Shown: piece by piece, positions 1 through 6,695 of the stretch | Position numbering within the stretch: the first letter of the stretch is position 1 | Layout of the letters: each line of letters opens with the position of its first letter | From: Saprospiraceae bacterium | GTDB lineage: Bacteria; Bacteroidota; Bacteroidia; Chitinophagales; Saprospiraceae | DNA length: 10,419 nucleotides | Reading direction: 5' to 3' | Assembly: GCA_013002625.1 (NCBI GenBank) | Contig: JABDJE010000149.1 | Span: 1-10,419, forward strand | The notes under the pieces: model-generated | Seen by the model: the letters and a program-made list of their open reading frames with translations, nothing else | Databases searched by the model: none | Told to the model about the DNA's origin: nothing | Position numbers and translations under genes: made by a program

Positions 1-347
1 ACGCCATACCCGGCTCTGCGCCACACCAGGCCAGATTTCAGATGAAGCTTAATAATCCATTTATAAATGCACAAGCTGAATTCTTCTTCTTAGATGCCTA
101 TTCAATTGATGATCAGAACTTCATTGAGAATGAATCTTATTTGTTGAGCTCAATTCAAGTATTCAGAAATTTTTATACCAGAAAAAAGATCGCATTTCAA
201 GTTTCAATGGGTATCAATAATCTATTCAATGTCAGCTACGCGTCTATGACCGCAATTAATGCTCGAAGCTTCGGAAATAGCCTTCCTCGTTACTATTATC
301 CGGGAAGATTTAGAAACTTTTTTGTAACTTTTAGTCAGAAAATATAG
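1..347 (+). CDS. TonB-dependent outer-membrane receptor, C-terminal fragment
   Basis: This is the 3' end of a gene that begins left of the window. The frame is open from base 3 to the TAG at 345-347, so the Met codon at 42 is internal and not a start. The visible residues read as the last beta-strands of a TonB-dependent receptor barrel. They include a motif of the type GINNLFNVSYAS, then a PRYYYPGRFRNFFVTF segment that matches the usual end of these barrels (Asn-Leu-Phe, then Tyr-Tyr-Pro-Gly-Arg and a closing aromatic strand). Such receptors use TonB/ExbBD energy to import siderophores, vitamins, glycans or peptides across the outer membrane. The plug domain and most of the barrel lie outside, so the substrate cannot be inferred. 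It is 63 bases upstream of a T9SS-secreted protein on the same strand, so co-transcription is possible but not shown. Confidence 0.88.
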   Translation, partial: AIPGSAPHQARFQMKLNNPFINAQAEFFFLDAYSIDDQNFIENESYLLSSIQVFRNFYTRKKIAFQVSMGINNLFNVSYASMTAINARSFGNSLPRYYYPGRFRNFFVTFSQKI

Positions 348-410
348 TCTTAGAAGCGTACTTTGATACACGATAGTGCTTCCCAACTCAAATTTTAATC
401 AATAATTAGT

Positions 411-1160
411 ATGAAGAAAACAATTGTTTCTTTGTTACTACTGGCTAGTGGCTTTATGCTACAAGGGCAGTGTTACGAAGATAGGCACAACACGACTGAG
501 AGCGAAGGATGGATATCCTGCCTTCCAAGTCTCAATCCCAACATTTCTCGCGGATTATCCCATTGGTTATATTACGACTTTGGTGATATCTATCGTCTAC
601 AAGGTACACACTTCTGGAATCTGAATGTTCCAGGAAAAACCAATGCAGGCATTCAACGCGCCGTAATTGACTACTCAATTGACGGTACTTCTTGGGAAGA
701 ATGGGGAACATTTGAATTAGATGAAGCCAATGCTTCTGGGTTTTACGAAGGTCAAGCTGGCCCTGATTTAGATAATCTGGAAGCCAGATATATTATAATT
801 ACGGTGATTGAAAATCACGGTAATCTATGCAATGGATTGAGCGAAGTAAGATTCGCCACAACCGGAACTTCAACTTCAACCGAAGAATTGGATCTGGCTT
901 TTGGAGAATTATCGATATTCCCTAATCCAGCCTCAGATATTACCCAGGTGAAAATTAATACCGATAGATCATTATCAGGTGAAATGCAAATAATGGATAT
1001 GTCCGGGCAATTGGTTCACAAACAAAATGTCCAATTACTTTCTGGAGAAACTCAGATTCCTGTTGACGTCAAGCGCTTCAGTACGGGACAATATATTGTA
1101 AATGTAAGTGGCGATGGGTTTTCGCAATCTGCCCAACTTAACGTAGTTAATGACAATTAA
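411..1160 (+). CDS. Secreted protein with probable discoidin (F5/8 C-like) domain and T9SS type A sorting domain
   Basis: A 249-residue exported protein. Residues 1-20 form a Sec signal peptide: Lys-Lys, a leucine-rich core, and cleavage probably after LQGQ. Cys21 follows, but the preceding residues do not make a lipobox. Residues about 30-150 look like a galactose-binding/discoidin beta-sandwich, with a YYDFGD strand, an IDYSIDGTSWEEWG segment typical of F5/8 C domains, and a final LSEVRF strand. This assignment rests on pattern only. Residues about 161-247 are a T9SS type A sorting domain: the FPNPASD start, a MDMSGQLV segment, and a GQYIVNV strand. That predicts transport by the type IX system, then surface anchoring or release. 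It is the first gene of a tight trio with the DUF1800 and DUF1501 genes, so it may bind a glycan or surface ligand for them. ATG 411 is chosen because the signal peptide begins there. Confidence 0.82.
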   Translation: MKKTIVSLLLLASGFMLQGQCYEDRHNTTESEGWISCLPSLNPNISRGLSHWLYYDFGDIYRLQGTHFWNLNVPGKTNAGIQRAVIDYSIDGTSWEEWGTFELDEANASGFYEGQAGPDLDNLEARYIIITVIENHGNLCNGLSEVRFATTGTSTSTEELDLAFGELSIFPNPASDITQVKINTDRSLSGEMQIMDMSGQLVHKQNVQLLSGETQIPVDVKRFSTGQYIVNVSGDGFSQSAQLNVVNDN

Positions 1161-1178
1161 TATTTAAACGAATACATC

Positions 1179-3149
1179 ATGAAAAAGCAAGTTTTAACAA
1201 TACTAACTTTTGCGCTCGTATTCGCTTTGAATATTGGTGCTCAAAACTATACCGATTATCTGGGTGCAGGACATGACGAAGGCATCACAGTGTACGGTAG
1301 CAGTGAATTTGAAAACACAAGTGCAGCCAACACAATAAATGGTGGTGGCCTGGATGCTCGATACATGGATGCTGCCCGCTTCTTATCTCAGACGACTTTT
1401 GGTGGCAATATGGACGAAATTATCCGAACCGAAGCCATGGGCAAAGATGCTTGGTTGCAAGAGCAATTTAATATCCCTCAAACTTCATTATTAGATCAAA
1501 TAGATCCGATTTGGTCTGAGATTCTAGAACTGCATGAAGAGTTCTTTGAAGTAAGACTGGCTGAAGGGATATTAGAAATCTGTGAATTCTATCCTGACAC
1601 CTCCTTTACACAGGCTCAGGTAGATGCTTATTATGAAGAATATATACAAAATGTTTTTGGTCCAAGTGCGCTTCAGTTTAATTATGCGTGGTGGCATACA
1701 ATGATGACAGCACCAGACCAACTGAGACAAAGAATGGCATATGCTCTCAGCCAAATTCTGGTTGTCTCTTCCCAGTCAGATCTGGGAGATCATGCTGAAG
1801 CGCTTGCCGGTTATTATGATATACTTGTGAGAAATGCATTCGGCAATTACCGAGATATACTGATGGAGATAACGCTCAGTCCTGCTATGGGTTATTATTT
1901 GAGTCATCTAAATAACCCGCGCGCGATACCAGAAGAGAACATACATCCTGATGAAAATTATGCACGTGAGATCATGCAACTTTTCTCAATAGGATTATAT
2001 ATGCTGAATCAGGACGGCAGCAGAATGCAGGATGCTCAGGGCAACGATATTCCAACTTATGACAACAATGACATTAAGGAATTAGCAAAAATATTCACCG
2101 GCTTGGGCGCAGCGGAACTTGACCCTAGAATGGATATTTGGTGGACCGATGAAGCCTATTTTGGGCTTGACTTATATTCCATGCACAAATGGGAGCCCAT
2201 GAAAATGTATGAGGAGTGGCACCAACCTGGGCAGAAAGTTATACTTAAAGACCTCATAATTCCCGCTGGTCAAGATGGCATGACTGATATTGAAATGGCG
2301 GTTGACTATCTTTTCAATCACCCAAATGTTGGACCTTTTATTTCACGTCAGTTGATTCAAAGATTTATAAAATCTAACCCAACACCAGAATATATTTCAC
2401 GTGTTTCTGCTGTTTTCAACGATAATGGTAACGGTGAGCGTGGAGATATGCGAGCCGTATTGGAGGCCATTATTATGGATGAAGAAGCCAGAAGTTGTGA
2501 GGGCTTTCTACTGCCAGAAAATGGTAAACTTAAGGAGCCTACGCTTAGACATGCTCAATTTTCGCGTATTGTTCCGATGATTGGAAGAAGAGACGTGTAT
2601 GACGTTGAAATAACATCTTACGATTGTGCAGGTGTAACTTACAATATGTCTTATGAGGATATTACAGATGACTTGAGATATTGGCATAATGGATATTCAA
2701 ATTACCAGTTGCTAAGACAAAATACACTCATGTCACCCACTGTATTCAATTTTTATCTTCCAGATCATCAACCGGTAGGAAATTTAACGCAATTGGGGCT
2801 GGTTGGACCAGAATACAAGATACACGACACAGGAACCGCTATAAATTATATCAACCTCATTTTTTCTTCCATTGTATATGAATTTAACTTTTACAGCTAC
2901 GATGGGGATAAAGGTGTTGAATATATAATGCCAGAGTTCGATGCATTAGCAAATCTTGCAAGCGAGGATATGGAAGCTCTTGTTAATTATCTTGACATCG
3001 TGTTTACCCACGGCAGAATGAGTGATCAGACAAGAGAAAATCTGAGGGCATTGATTTCGGCGCTCATATTTGCAAATGATCCAGATCTCTCTGCAAAGCT
3101 TCTTTCCTTTTTCGTTTTAATATCTCCAGACTATACGATTGACAAATAA
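1179..3149 (+). CDS. DUF1800 family exported protein
   Basis: A 656-residue protein of the DUF1800 family (PF08811), whose biochemical function is not established. A Sec signal peptide covers about residues 1-22 and ends in GAQ. Family landmarks follow in order: ARFLSQTTFGG near 66-76, a Trp-Trp-His segment near 171-173, HPDENYAREIMQLFSIGL at 256-273, DIKELAKIFTGL at 298-309, SRQLIQRFI near 389-397, LKEPTLRHAQF near 451-461, and LLRQNTLMSPTVFNFYLPDH at 511-530. It closes with an ISPDYTIDK tail, the usual end of the family, so the protein is full length. It carries no T9SS sorting domain, unlike the gene before it, and so probably stays in the periplasm or is retained by a partner. It lies 18 bases after the T9SS protein and 19 bases before the DUF1501 gene. 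DUF1800-DUF1501 adjacency is a recurring arrangement. Confidence 0.9.
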   Translation: MKKQVLTILTFALVFALNIGAQNYTDYLGAGHDEGITVYGSSEFENTSAANTINGGGLDARYMDAARFLSQTTFGGNMDEIIRTEAMGKDAWLQEQFNIPQTSLLDQIDPIWSEILELHEEFFEVRLAEGILEICEFYPDTSFTQAQVDAYYEEYIQNVFGPSALQFNYAWWHTMMTAPDQLRQRMAYALSQILVVSSQSDLGDHAEALAGYYDILVRNAFGNYRDILMEITLSPAMGYYLSHLNNPRAIPEENIHPDENYAREIMQLFSIGLYMLNQDGSRMQDAQGNDIPTYDNNDIKELAKIFTGLGAAELDPRMDIWWTDEAYFGLDLYSMHKWEPMKMYEEWHQPGQKVILKDLIIPAGQDGMTDIEMAVDYLFNHPNVGPFISRQLIQRFIKSNPTPEYISRVSAVFNDNGNGERGDMRAVLEAIIMDEEARSCEGFLLPENGKLKEPTLRHAQFSRIVPMIGRRDVYDVEITSYDCAGVTYNMSYEDITDDLRYWHNGYSNYQLLRQNTLMSPTVFNFYLPDHQPVGNLTQLGLVGPEYKIHDTGTAINYINLIFSSIVYEFNFYSYDGDKGVEYIMPEFDALANLASEDMEALVNYLDIVFTHGRMSDQTRENLRALISALIFANDPDLSAKLLSFFVLISPDYTIDK

Positions 3150-3168
3150 GTCTGAAAAAAATAAAATT

Positions 3169-4569
3169 ATGACAAAGAAAAATAAAAATATATCCCGTAG
3201 GAAGTTTCTAGGTCAGTCGAGTTGCATGGCTATCGGAAGTACGACCCTGCTTTCTACATTGACAAACCTGAAGTTTATGAATGCAGCAAGCATTGCCAAC
3301 TCTTCTACCCTTCTGGGCGGTGATTATAAAGCGATGGTATGTGTCTTATTATCCGGCGGCTGTGATTCTCATAATATGCTTATCCCAAGAGAACAAAATG
3401 AGCACAATATTTATACTGCGACACGTACCAATCTGGCAATTCCAAGAGATCAGATTTTACAACTAAATGGCTCCAATTATGGTTTGCATCCTTCAATGGG
3501 CGGCGTGCAATCTTTATACAATGAAGGAAAGTTGTCCTTCCTCAACAATATCGGAACATTAGTACGTCCAATGACGAAGGAACAGGTATTTCAAAACTTT
3601 AATGATCTTCCATTAGGGCTGTTTTCACACTCAGATCAGACACAGCAATGGCAAACTTCTATCCCCAATGATCGTGCGAGTGTTGGATGGGGCGGAAGAA
3701 TTGCAGATTTGATGTCAAGCATGAATACAAATCCCGATATTTCGATGAATGTTTCATTATCGGGCAGTAATATTTTCCAGACAGGAACAAATTCAATCGA
3801 ATATTCTATCGATCCTTATAATGGAAGTGTGGGCATCGTTGGATACAATGACTTTGGAGATCAGTACAAAGCCACAATAGACAATATGTTGGATGCACAT
3901 TACAATGATGTATTTCAAAAAACCTATGTCGATGTTATTAAAACGTCCAGAGATGCTGATGTAGCTTTTAGAGCTGCGCTTGAGAATGGTGCCACTTTCA
4001 ATGATGTGTTTACAGCCAATAATTTCTCTGATGCATTGCACATGATTGCACGCACAATAGCAATCAGGGAGGAATTGGGAATGAGTCGTCAGATTTTCTT
4101 TGTCGAATATGGCGGATGGGACCATCACGATGAAGTCTTGAATGCTCAAACTGAAATGTTAGGTTACCTTTCAGATGGTTTGAATGAATTCAATACCGCT
4201 ATGGAAAGAATCGGAATCAATGAATGTGTTACGACATTCATCAGCTCAGAATTCGGGCGAACATTGACCTCTAATGGTAATGGATCCGATCATGCCTGGG
4301 GTGGAAATGTAATGGTAATGGGTGGACCTGTAAACGGGGGTCAAATGTTTGGCAACTACCCACTTTTGGAACTTGGCAGTGAATATGAATTAGGCGGTCC
4401 TGGTGGTGGCGGTATAATGTTACCTACTACTTCTGTTGATGAATATTTTGCTGAGCTTGCGCTCTGGTTTGGCGTAGCGCCTAGCGAGTTGCAAACGATA
4501 TTTCCTAATATCGGATCCTTCTATGACACAAGCTCCGGCGTGATGCCAATTGGATTTTTGAATACATAA
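3169..4569 (+). CDS. DUF1501 family protein with twin-arginine signal
   Basis: A 466-residue DUF1501 protein (PF07394), a family with a sulfatase/alkaline-phosphatase-like look. The N-terminus has a twin-arginine signal, SRRKFLGQ at residues 9-16, followed by a weakly hydrophobic stretch, so export after folding by Tat is expected. Landmarks are VCVLLSGGCDSHNMLIP at about 57-73, GLHPSMGGVQSLYNEGKLSFLNNIGT at about 105-130 (cited only as a region), VEYGGWDHHDE at about 312-322, SEFGRT at 360-365, and GSDHAWGGN at 372-380. The conserved Asp and His residues could bind metal, by analogy with the phosphatase fold. A longer reading from TTG 3139 would overlap the DUF1800 gene by 11 bases. ATG 3169 is preferred because it gives a normal Tat peptide and a 19-base spacer. 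It is the last gene of the trio and is followed by hairpins and a terminator. No substrate can be named. Confidence 0.9.
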   Translation: MTKKNKNISRRKFLGQSSCMAIGSTTLLSTLTNLKFMNAASIANSSTLLGGDYKAMVCVLLSGGCDSHNMLIPREQNEHNIYTATRTNLAIPRDQILQLNGSNYGLHPSMGGVQSLYNEGKLSFLNNIGTLVRPMTKEQVFQNFNDLPLGLFSHSDQTQQWQTSIPNDRASVGWGGRIADLMSSMNTNPDISMNVSLSGSNIFQTGTNSIEYSIDPYNGSVGIVGYNDFGDQYKATIDNMLDAHYNDVFQKTYVDVIKTSRDADVAFRAALENGATFNDVFTANNFSDALHMIARTIAIREELGMSRQIFFVEYGGWDHHDEVLNAQTEMLGYLSDGLNEFNTAMERIGINECVTTFISSEFGRTLTSNGNGSDHAWGGNVMVMGGPVNGGQMFGNYPLLELGSEYELGGPGGGGIMLPTTSVDEYFAELALWFGVAPSELQTIFPNIGSFYDTSSGVMPIGFLNT

Positions 4570-4608
4570 TATAATTGGGATGGATGATTAAATTTCATCC
4601 TAATTATT
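4570..4608 (+). repeat. Stem-loop immediately after the DUF1501 stop codon
   Basis: Bases 4570-4584 pair with 4594-4608, giving about 15 pairs including two G-U wobbles (4577/4601 and 4583/4595) around a 9-base loop at 4585-4593. The core is GGGATG against CATCC. No T-run follows, so it is not an intrinsic terminator by itself. It could protect the 3' end of the DUF1501 message or form a tandem structure with the terminator hairpin 12 bases downstream. Confidence 0.6.
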
Positions 4609-4620
4609 AATGCAATAAAA

Positions 4621-4655
4621 AGGAGGTGGAATACAATTTCACCTCCTATTTTTTT
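4621..4655 (+). terminator. Rho-independent terminator after the DUF1501 gene
   Basis: The left arm AGGAGGTGGAAT (4621-4632) pairs with ATTTCACCTCCT (4636-4647) over 12 positions, with one G-U pair and a 3-base loop (ACA). One A follows and then seven T residues at 4649-4655. This is a textbook intrinsic terminator, and it ends the trio transcript just before the hibernation factor gene. A-rich sequence on the other side (4617-4620) gives weak potential in reverse, but no minus-strand gene ends here. Confidence 0.88.
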
Positions 4656-4680
4656 GTTATATTACTACAAAGAGTGATAT

Positions 4681-4986
4681 ATGCAATTGACCCTTCAAAC
4701 CATCAACTTTCAGAAATTCGAAGCACTTGAAAATTTTGTAAACTCTTTAGCCCAAAAGCGCTTTGGGAAATTGGATTTTGTCCAGTCCATCAATGTCTAT
4801 ATTAAAAAGACGAATGACCCTATTGTACCGTGGGTTTCCGAACTGGAACTTCGGCCCGTTAAAGGGGCGCCTATTTTTGCCGAATCACAATCTGCTAATT
4901 ATTTAAGTGCATTTTCACAGAGTGTGAATAGAATGCAAAGACAGGTAGAAAAGTATAAGGGCAAGCATTTTCAAAACCGGGCTTAG
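4681..4986 (+). CDS. Ribosome hibernation-promoting factor, short form (HPF/RaiA family)
   Basis: A 101-residue protein that fits the short HPF/RaiA family (also called sigma-54 modulation protein or YfiA). Family members bind in the mRNA and tRNA channel of the 30S subunit and silence ribosomes in stationary phase or starvation. The visible pattern is an N-terminal beta strand (QLTLQTINF), a helix ending in KRFGKLDF, two central strands (SINVYIKKT, then VSELELRPVKGAPIFAES), and a C-terminal helix rich in basic residues (SAFSQSVNRMQRQVEKYKGK). The strand, helix, three strands, helix order and the length of about 100 match short HPF. There is no C-terminal dimerisation domain as in long HPF. 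The start is only 25 bases after the terminator T-run, leaving little room for a promoter. Its stop codon overlaps that of the convergent dcd gene. The sequence is divergent, so a specialised paralogue is possible. Confidence 0.78.
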   Translation: MQLTLQTINFQKFEALENFVNSLAQKRFGKLDFVQSINVYIKKTNDPIVPWVSELELRPVKGAPIFAESQSANYLSAFSQSVNRMQRQVEKYKGKHFQNRA

Positions 4987-5519
4987 AACTTATTCTTCCA
5001 CATCATACTTTCAACAGGCTTAGTTGTACGTTGGATGTATTTCGCGTTTTCCTTTTTATTATAGTAATTTTTAATGTCGCCATCTATTTTAAAATAGATC
5101 AACTGACCAATAGGCATGCCTGCATAAACGCGTACAGGATGAACACATGATATTTCAAGTGTCCAGGTATTGCAAAATCCTACATCTCCCTTGCCTGCCG
5201 TAGCATGAATATCTATACCCAACCTCCCAACACTGGATTTACCTTCAAGGAACGGCACTGAATTGTGCGTCTCAGTATATTCATCAGTAACGCCCAAATA
5301 CAAGGTACCTGGTTGCAACACAAAGCCTTCCTCTGGAATCACGATTTCCTCAATTGGGTTATGCTTACGCGCATCGAGCACCTCAACTGTATAGGTAGCC
5401 AAATACTTGCCCAGATGCACATCGTACGAATTTGTACCCAATGAAGTACGCTTGAATGGTTCGATGACTATTTCACCATTTTCAATGCTTTCAAGAATTT
5501 GAATATCTGTTAAAATCAT
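4983..5519 (-). CDS. dcd: dCTP deaminase
   Basis: A 178-residue enzyme that deaminates dCTP to dUTP, feeding dUMP and then dTMP synthesis. It is a cytosolic homotrimer of the dUTPase fold. The core is clear: SYDVHLG at 31-37, LQPGTLYLGVTDE at about 68-80, PFLEGKSSVGRLGIDIHATAG at 89-109, GFCNTWTLEIS at 114-124, and AGMPIGQLIYF at 133-143. By comparison with E. coli Dcd, Ser95, Arg99 and Glu122 match the catalytic Ser, Arg and Glu. Lys94 stands where many members have Arg. The C-terminal NKKENAKYIQRTT segment matches the nucleotide-closing tail. Length is normal for Bacteroidota forms. Transcription is likely from the promoter-like pair at 5566-5600. A monofunctional deaminase is more likely than a dUTPase because the catalytic Glu is present in a TLEIS context. 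Bifunctional dCTP deaminase/dUTPase activity cannot be excluded. Confidence 0.93.
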   Translation of the reverse strand: MILTDIQILESIENGEIVIEPFKRTSLGTNSYDVHLGKYLATYTVEVLDARKHNPIEEIVIPEEGFVLQPGTLYLGVTDEYTETHNSVPFLEGKSSVGRLGIDIHATAGKGDVGFCNTWTLEISCVHPVRVYAGMPIGQLIYFKIDGDIKNYYNKKENAKYIQRTTKPVESMMWKNKF

Positions 5520-5565
5520 ATGCGCTTCATTAAACTCAACGGAGGTATTATTTCGATGAGTGCGA

Positions 5566-5600
5566 CAAAATTAGTATTATCGGGCTCATTCTTTTACAAA
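5566..5600 (-). promoter_or_regulatory. Candidate Bacteroidota-type promoter for dcd
   Basis: On the minus strand TAATTTTG (5573 down to 5566) matches the Bacteroidota -7 consensus TAnnTTTG at every fixed base. A TTTG element (5600 down to 5597) lies 23 bases upstream, at the long end of the reported 17-23 base spacing. It would give a 5' leader of about 40 bases before the dcd ATG at 5519. The match is short and could be chance. It sits in the 83-base divergent gap next to the transferase start. Confidence 0.5.
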
Positions 5601-5602
5601 TT

Positions 5603-6247
5603 ATGCCTTTAATATTTCATAAAGATATACAGCATAACACAAGCATCGGCGTTTGGCATATTGAAGAAGCTCCTCAATTTTTTATTCAAGCATTGCAGTT
5701 GGATGAAAAGGAAGAGGCATACCTCGAAACTATGAAATCGCACCGCCGAAAGGAATGGCTCACAAGCCGTTATCTTGCTGATAAATTATGTGGTGGCAAT
5801 TGCCGGATAAAAATCATAAAAGACACATTGGGCAAACCCAGTTTGGAAGATAAAACACACCATATATCCATTAGCCATTCCCGTGACAGGGTCGCTGTTA
5901 TTCGTTCCGATGTTCCGGTTGGTATTGATATCCAGCATGAAGAACAAAAGATTGTGCGTATTCATCAAAAATTTATCCATACAGATGAAATTGCACGCAT
6001 TGATGCATCAGCTTTGATTCCGAGTTATCATATTTTCTGGGGCGCAAAAGAGTCAATGTATAAAGCTTACGGAAAAAGAGAACTCGACTTCAGACAACAC
6101 ATGCACCTTTATCCGTTTAAATATTATCAATCCAATCTTGAATTATCAGGATGGGTTAGAAAAGAAGATATTGCTCAGGATTACCAAATTTTTACCGATA
6201 AACTGGACAAGTATTATTTGTCTTATTGCCTTTTAAATTATGATTAA
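5603..6247 (+). CDS. 4'-phosphopantetheinyl transferase, Sfp type
   Basis: A 214-residue enzyme that moves the 4'-phosphopantetheine arm of CoA onto a conserved serine of acyl or peptidyl carrier proteins. Seen in order: SHRRKEWLTSRYLADKL at about 46-62 (the usual Arg-rich CoA-contacting stretch), GKPSL at 77-81, HISISHSRDRVAVI at 87-100, VGIDIQ at 106-111, and FWGAKESMYKAYGK at 145-158. Asp109 and Glu150 match metal ligands of Sfp. The third acidic ligand position (Glu in Sfp) is Gln111, as in some other family members. The Trp-x-x-Lys-Glu-Ser form places it in the Sfp-like group and not the short AcpS group. ATG 5603 is the first start after the in-frame TAA at 5531. Its last 8 bases overlap the next gene, so the two are probably co-translated. 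No polyketide, peptide synthetase or fatty acid genes are nearby, so the target carrier protein is unknown. Confidence 0.9.
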   Translation: MPLIFHKDIQHNTSIGVWHIEEAPQFFIQALQLDEKEEAYLETMKSHRRKEWLTSRYLADKLCGGNCRIKIIKDTLGKPSLEDKTHHISISHSRDRVAVIRSDVPVGIDIQHEEQKIVRIHQKFIHTDEIARIDASALIPSYHIFWGAKESMYKAYGKRELDFRQHMHLYPFKYYQSNLELSGWVRKEDIAQDYQIFTDKLDKYYLSYCLLNYD

Positions 6248-6653
6248 ACAAATAACAGCCTACACTCTATTAAGTCTGGTGTTCCTTATTATTTCTTGTA
6301 AAGAACCTGCCGGCCAAACTTCTCAGCATACAGAAATTGTTGAATTGCCAATTGAGTTCCTGGAGTTTTATGAGCAATTTCATTTAGACTCAACATATCA
6401 GATGGATCATATTGTATTTCCATTGGCGCAGAGAAGAGATGGTACCAAGTGGACAAAAGACACATGGGTTTTACATAAACCATTTGATTCTCTAGGTGGA
6501 GAATTTTCCAGAGATTTCACCAATATAAATGGTCTGATCATTGAAATAATGCAGGAAAAGACCGGAACCATAACCATTGAACGCCGCTACGCGGTCATGA
6601 ATGATGCGTATCATCTGATTTATTATTCGATTAAAAGTACCTTTGGAAAATAA
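6240..6653 (+). CDS. Small lipoprotein of unknown function
   Basis: A 137-residue protein with a lipoprotein signal: Lys3, a hydrophobic core, and LIISC with the lipidated Cys at 20. Lys21-Glu22 directly after the Cys resemble the charged export signals that send some Bacteroidota lipoproteins to the cell surface, so surface exposure is possible. The mature part is about 117 residues. It has a FLEFYEQFHLDSTYQ segment (40-54) followed by HIVFPL, then Trp-rich WTKDTWVLH (71-79) and a C-terminal strand region ending YHLIYYSIKS. The F-x-x-F then FPL pattern recalls the DUF4348 family of Bacteroidota, but this is a weak impression. It starts inside the last codons of the phosphopantetheinyl transferase gene, on ATGATTAA, which indicates translational coupling. 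No enzymatic motif is seen. Confidence 0.8.
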   Translation: MIKQITAYTLLSLVFLIISCKEPAGQTSQHTEIVELPIEFLEFYEQFHLDSTYQMDHIVFPLAQRRDGTKWTKDTWVLHKPFDSLGGEFSRDFTNINGLIIEIMQEKTGTITIERRYAVMNDAYHLIYYSIKSTFGK

Positions 6654-6688
6654 CAACTTGAGCATAATCTTGTTATACATTTCCAAAG
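6641..6688 (+). repeat. Long imperfect hairpin across the gene junction
   Basis: CTTTGGAAA (6641-6649) pairs with TTTCCAAAG (6680-6688), and ATAACAA (6650-6656) pairs with TTGTTAT (6670-6676). This gives 16 perfect pairs interrupted only by a 3-base bulge (6677-6679), with a 13-base loop. The left arm contains the last codons and the TAA (6651-6653) of the small lipoprotein gene. The right arm ends 7 bases before the next ATG. There is no T-run, so simple termination is unlikely. An mRNA stability or translation-control element, or an operator, are alternatives. Confidence 0.6.
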
Positions 6689-6695
6689 TAGAAGC

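Noticed and set aside
348..410. Promoter or terminator between the TonB receptor and the T9SS gene
   Set aside because: TACTTTG at about 359-365 is one base short of the TAnnTTTG consensus and no upstream element fits. No hairpin with a T-run is present.
411..473. Lipoprotein signal for the T9SS protein, because Cys21 follows the signal peptide
   Set aside because: The residues before the Cys (QGQ) do not form a lipobox, and the T9SS sorting domain explains its localisation.
3793..4149. A 118-residue open frame on the minus strand
   Set aside because: It lies wholly inside the well-supported DUF1501 gene and shows no domain or signal.
4621..4628. AGGAGGTG as the ribosome binding site of the HPF gene
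   Set aside because: It is more than 50 bases from the ATG and locked in the terminator stem.
4681..4986. Sigma-54 modulation as the function of the HPF-like gene
   Set aside because: That is a historical name. The fold and length fit a ribosome hibernation factor.
6658..6683. A promoter for the 298-residue protein (TTG then TACATTTC)
   Set aside because: The -7 box misses the final G, the spacing is only 15 bases, and the bases are better explained by the hairpin.
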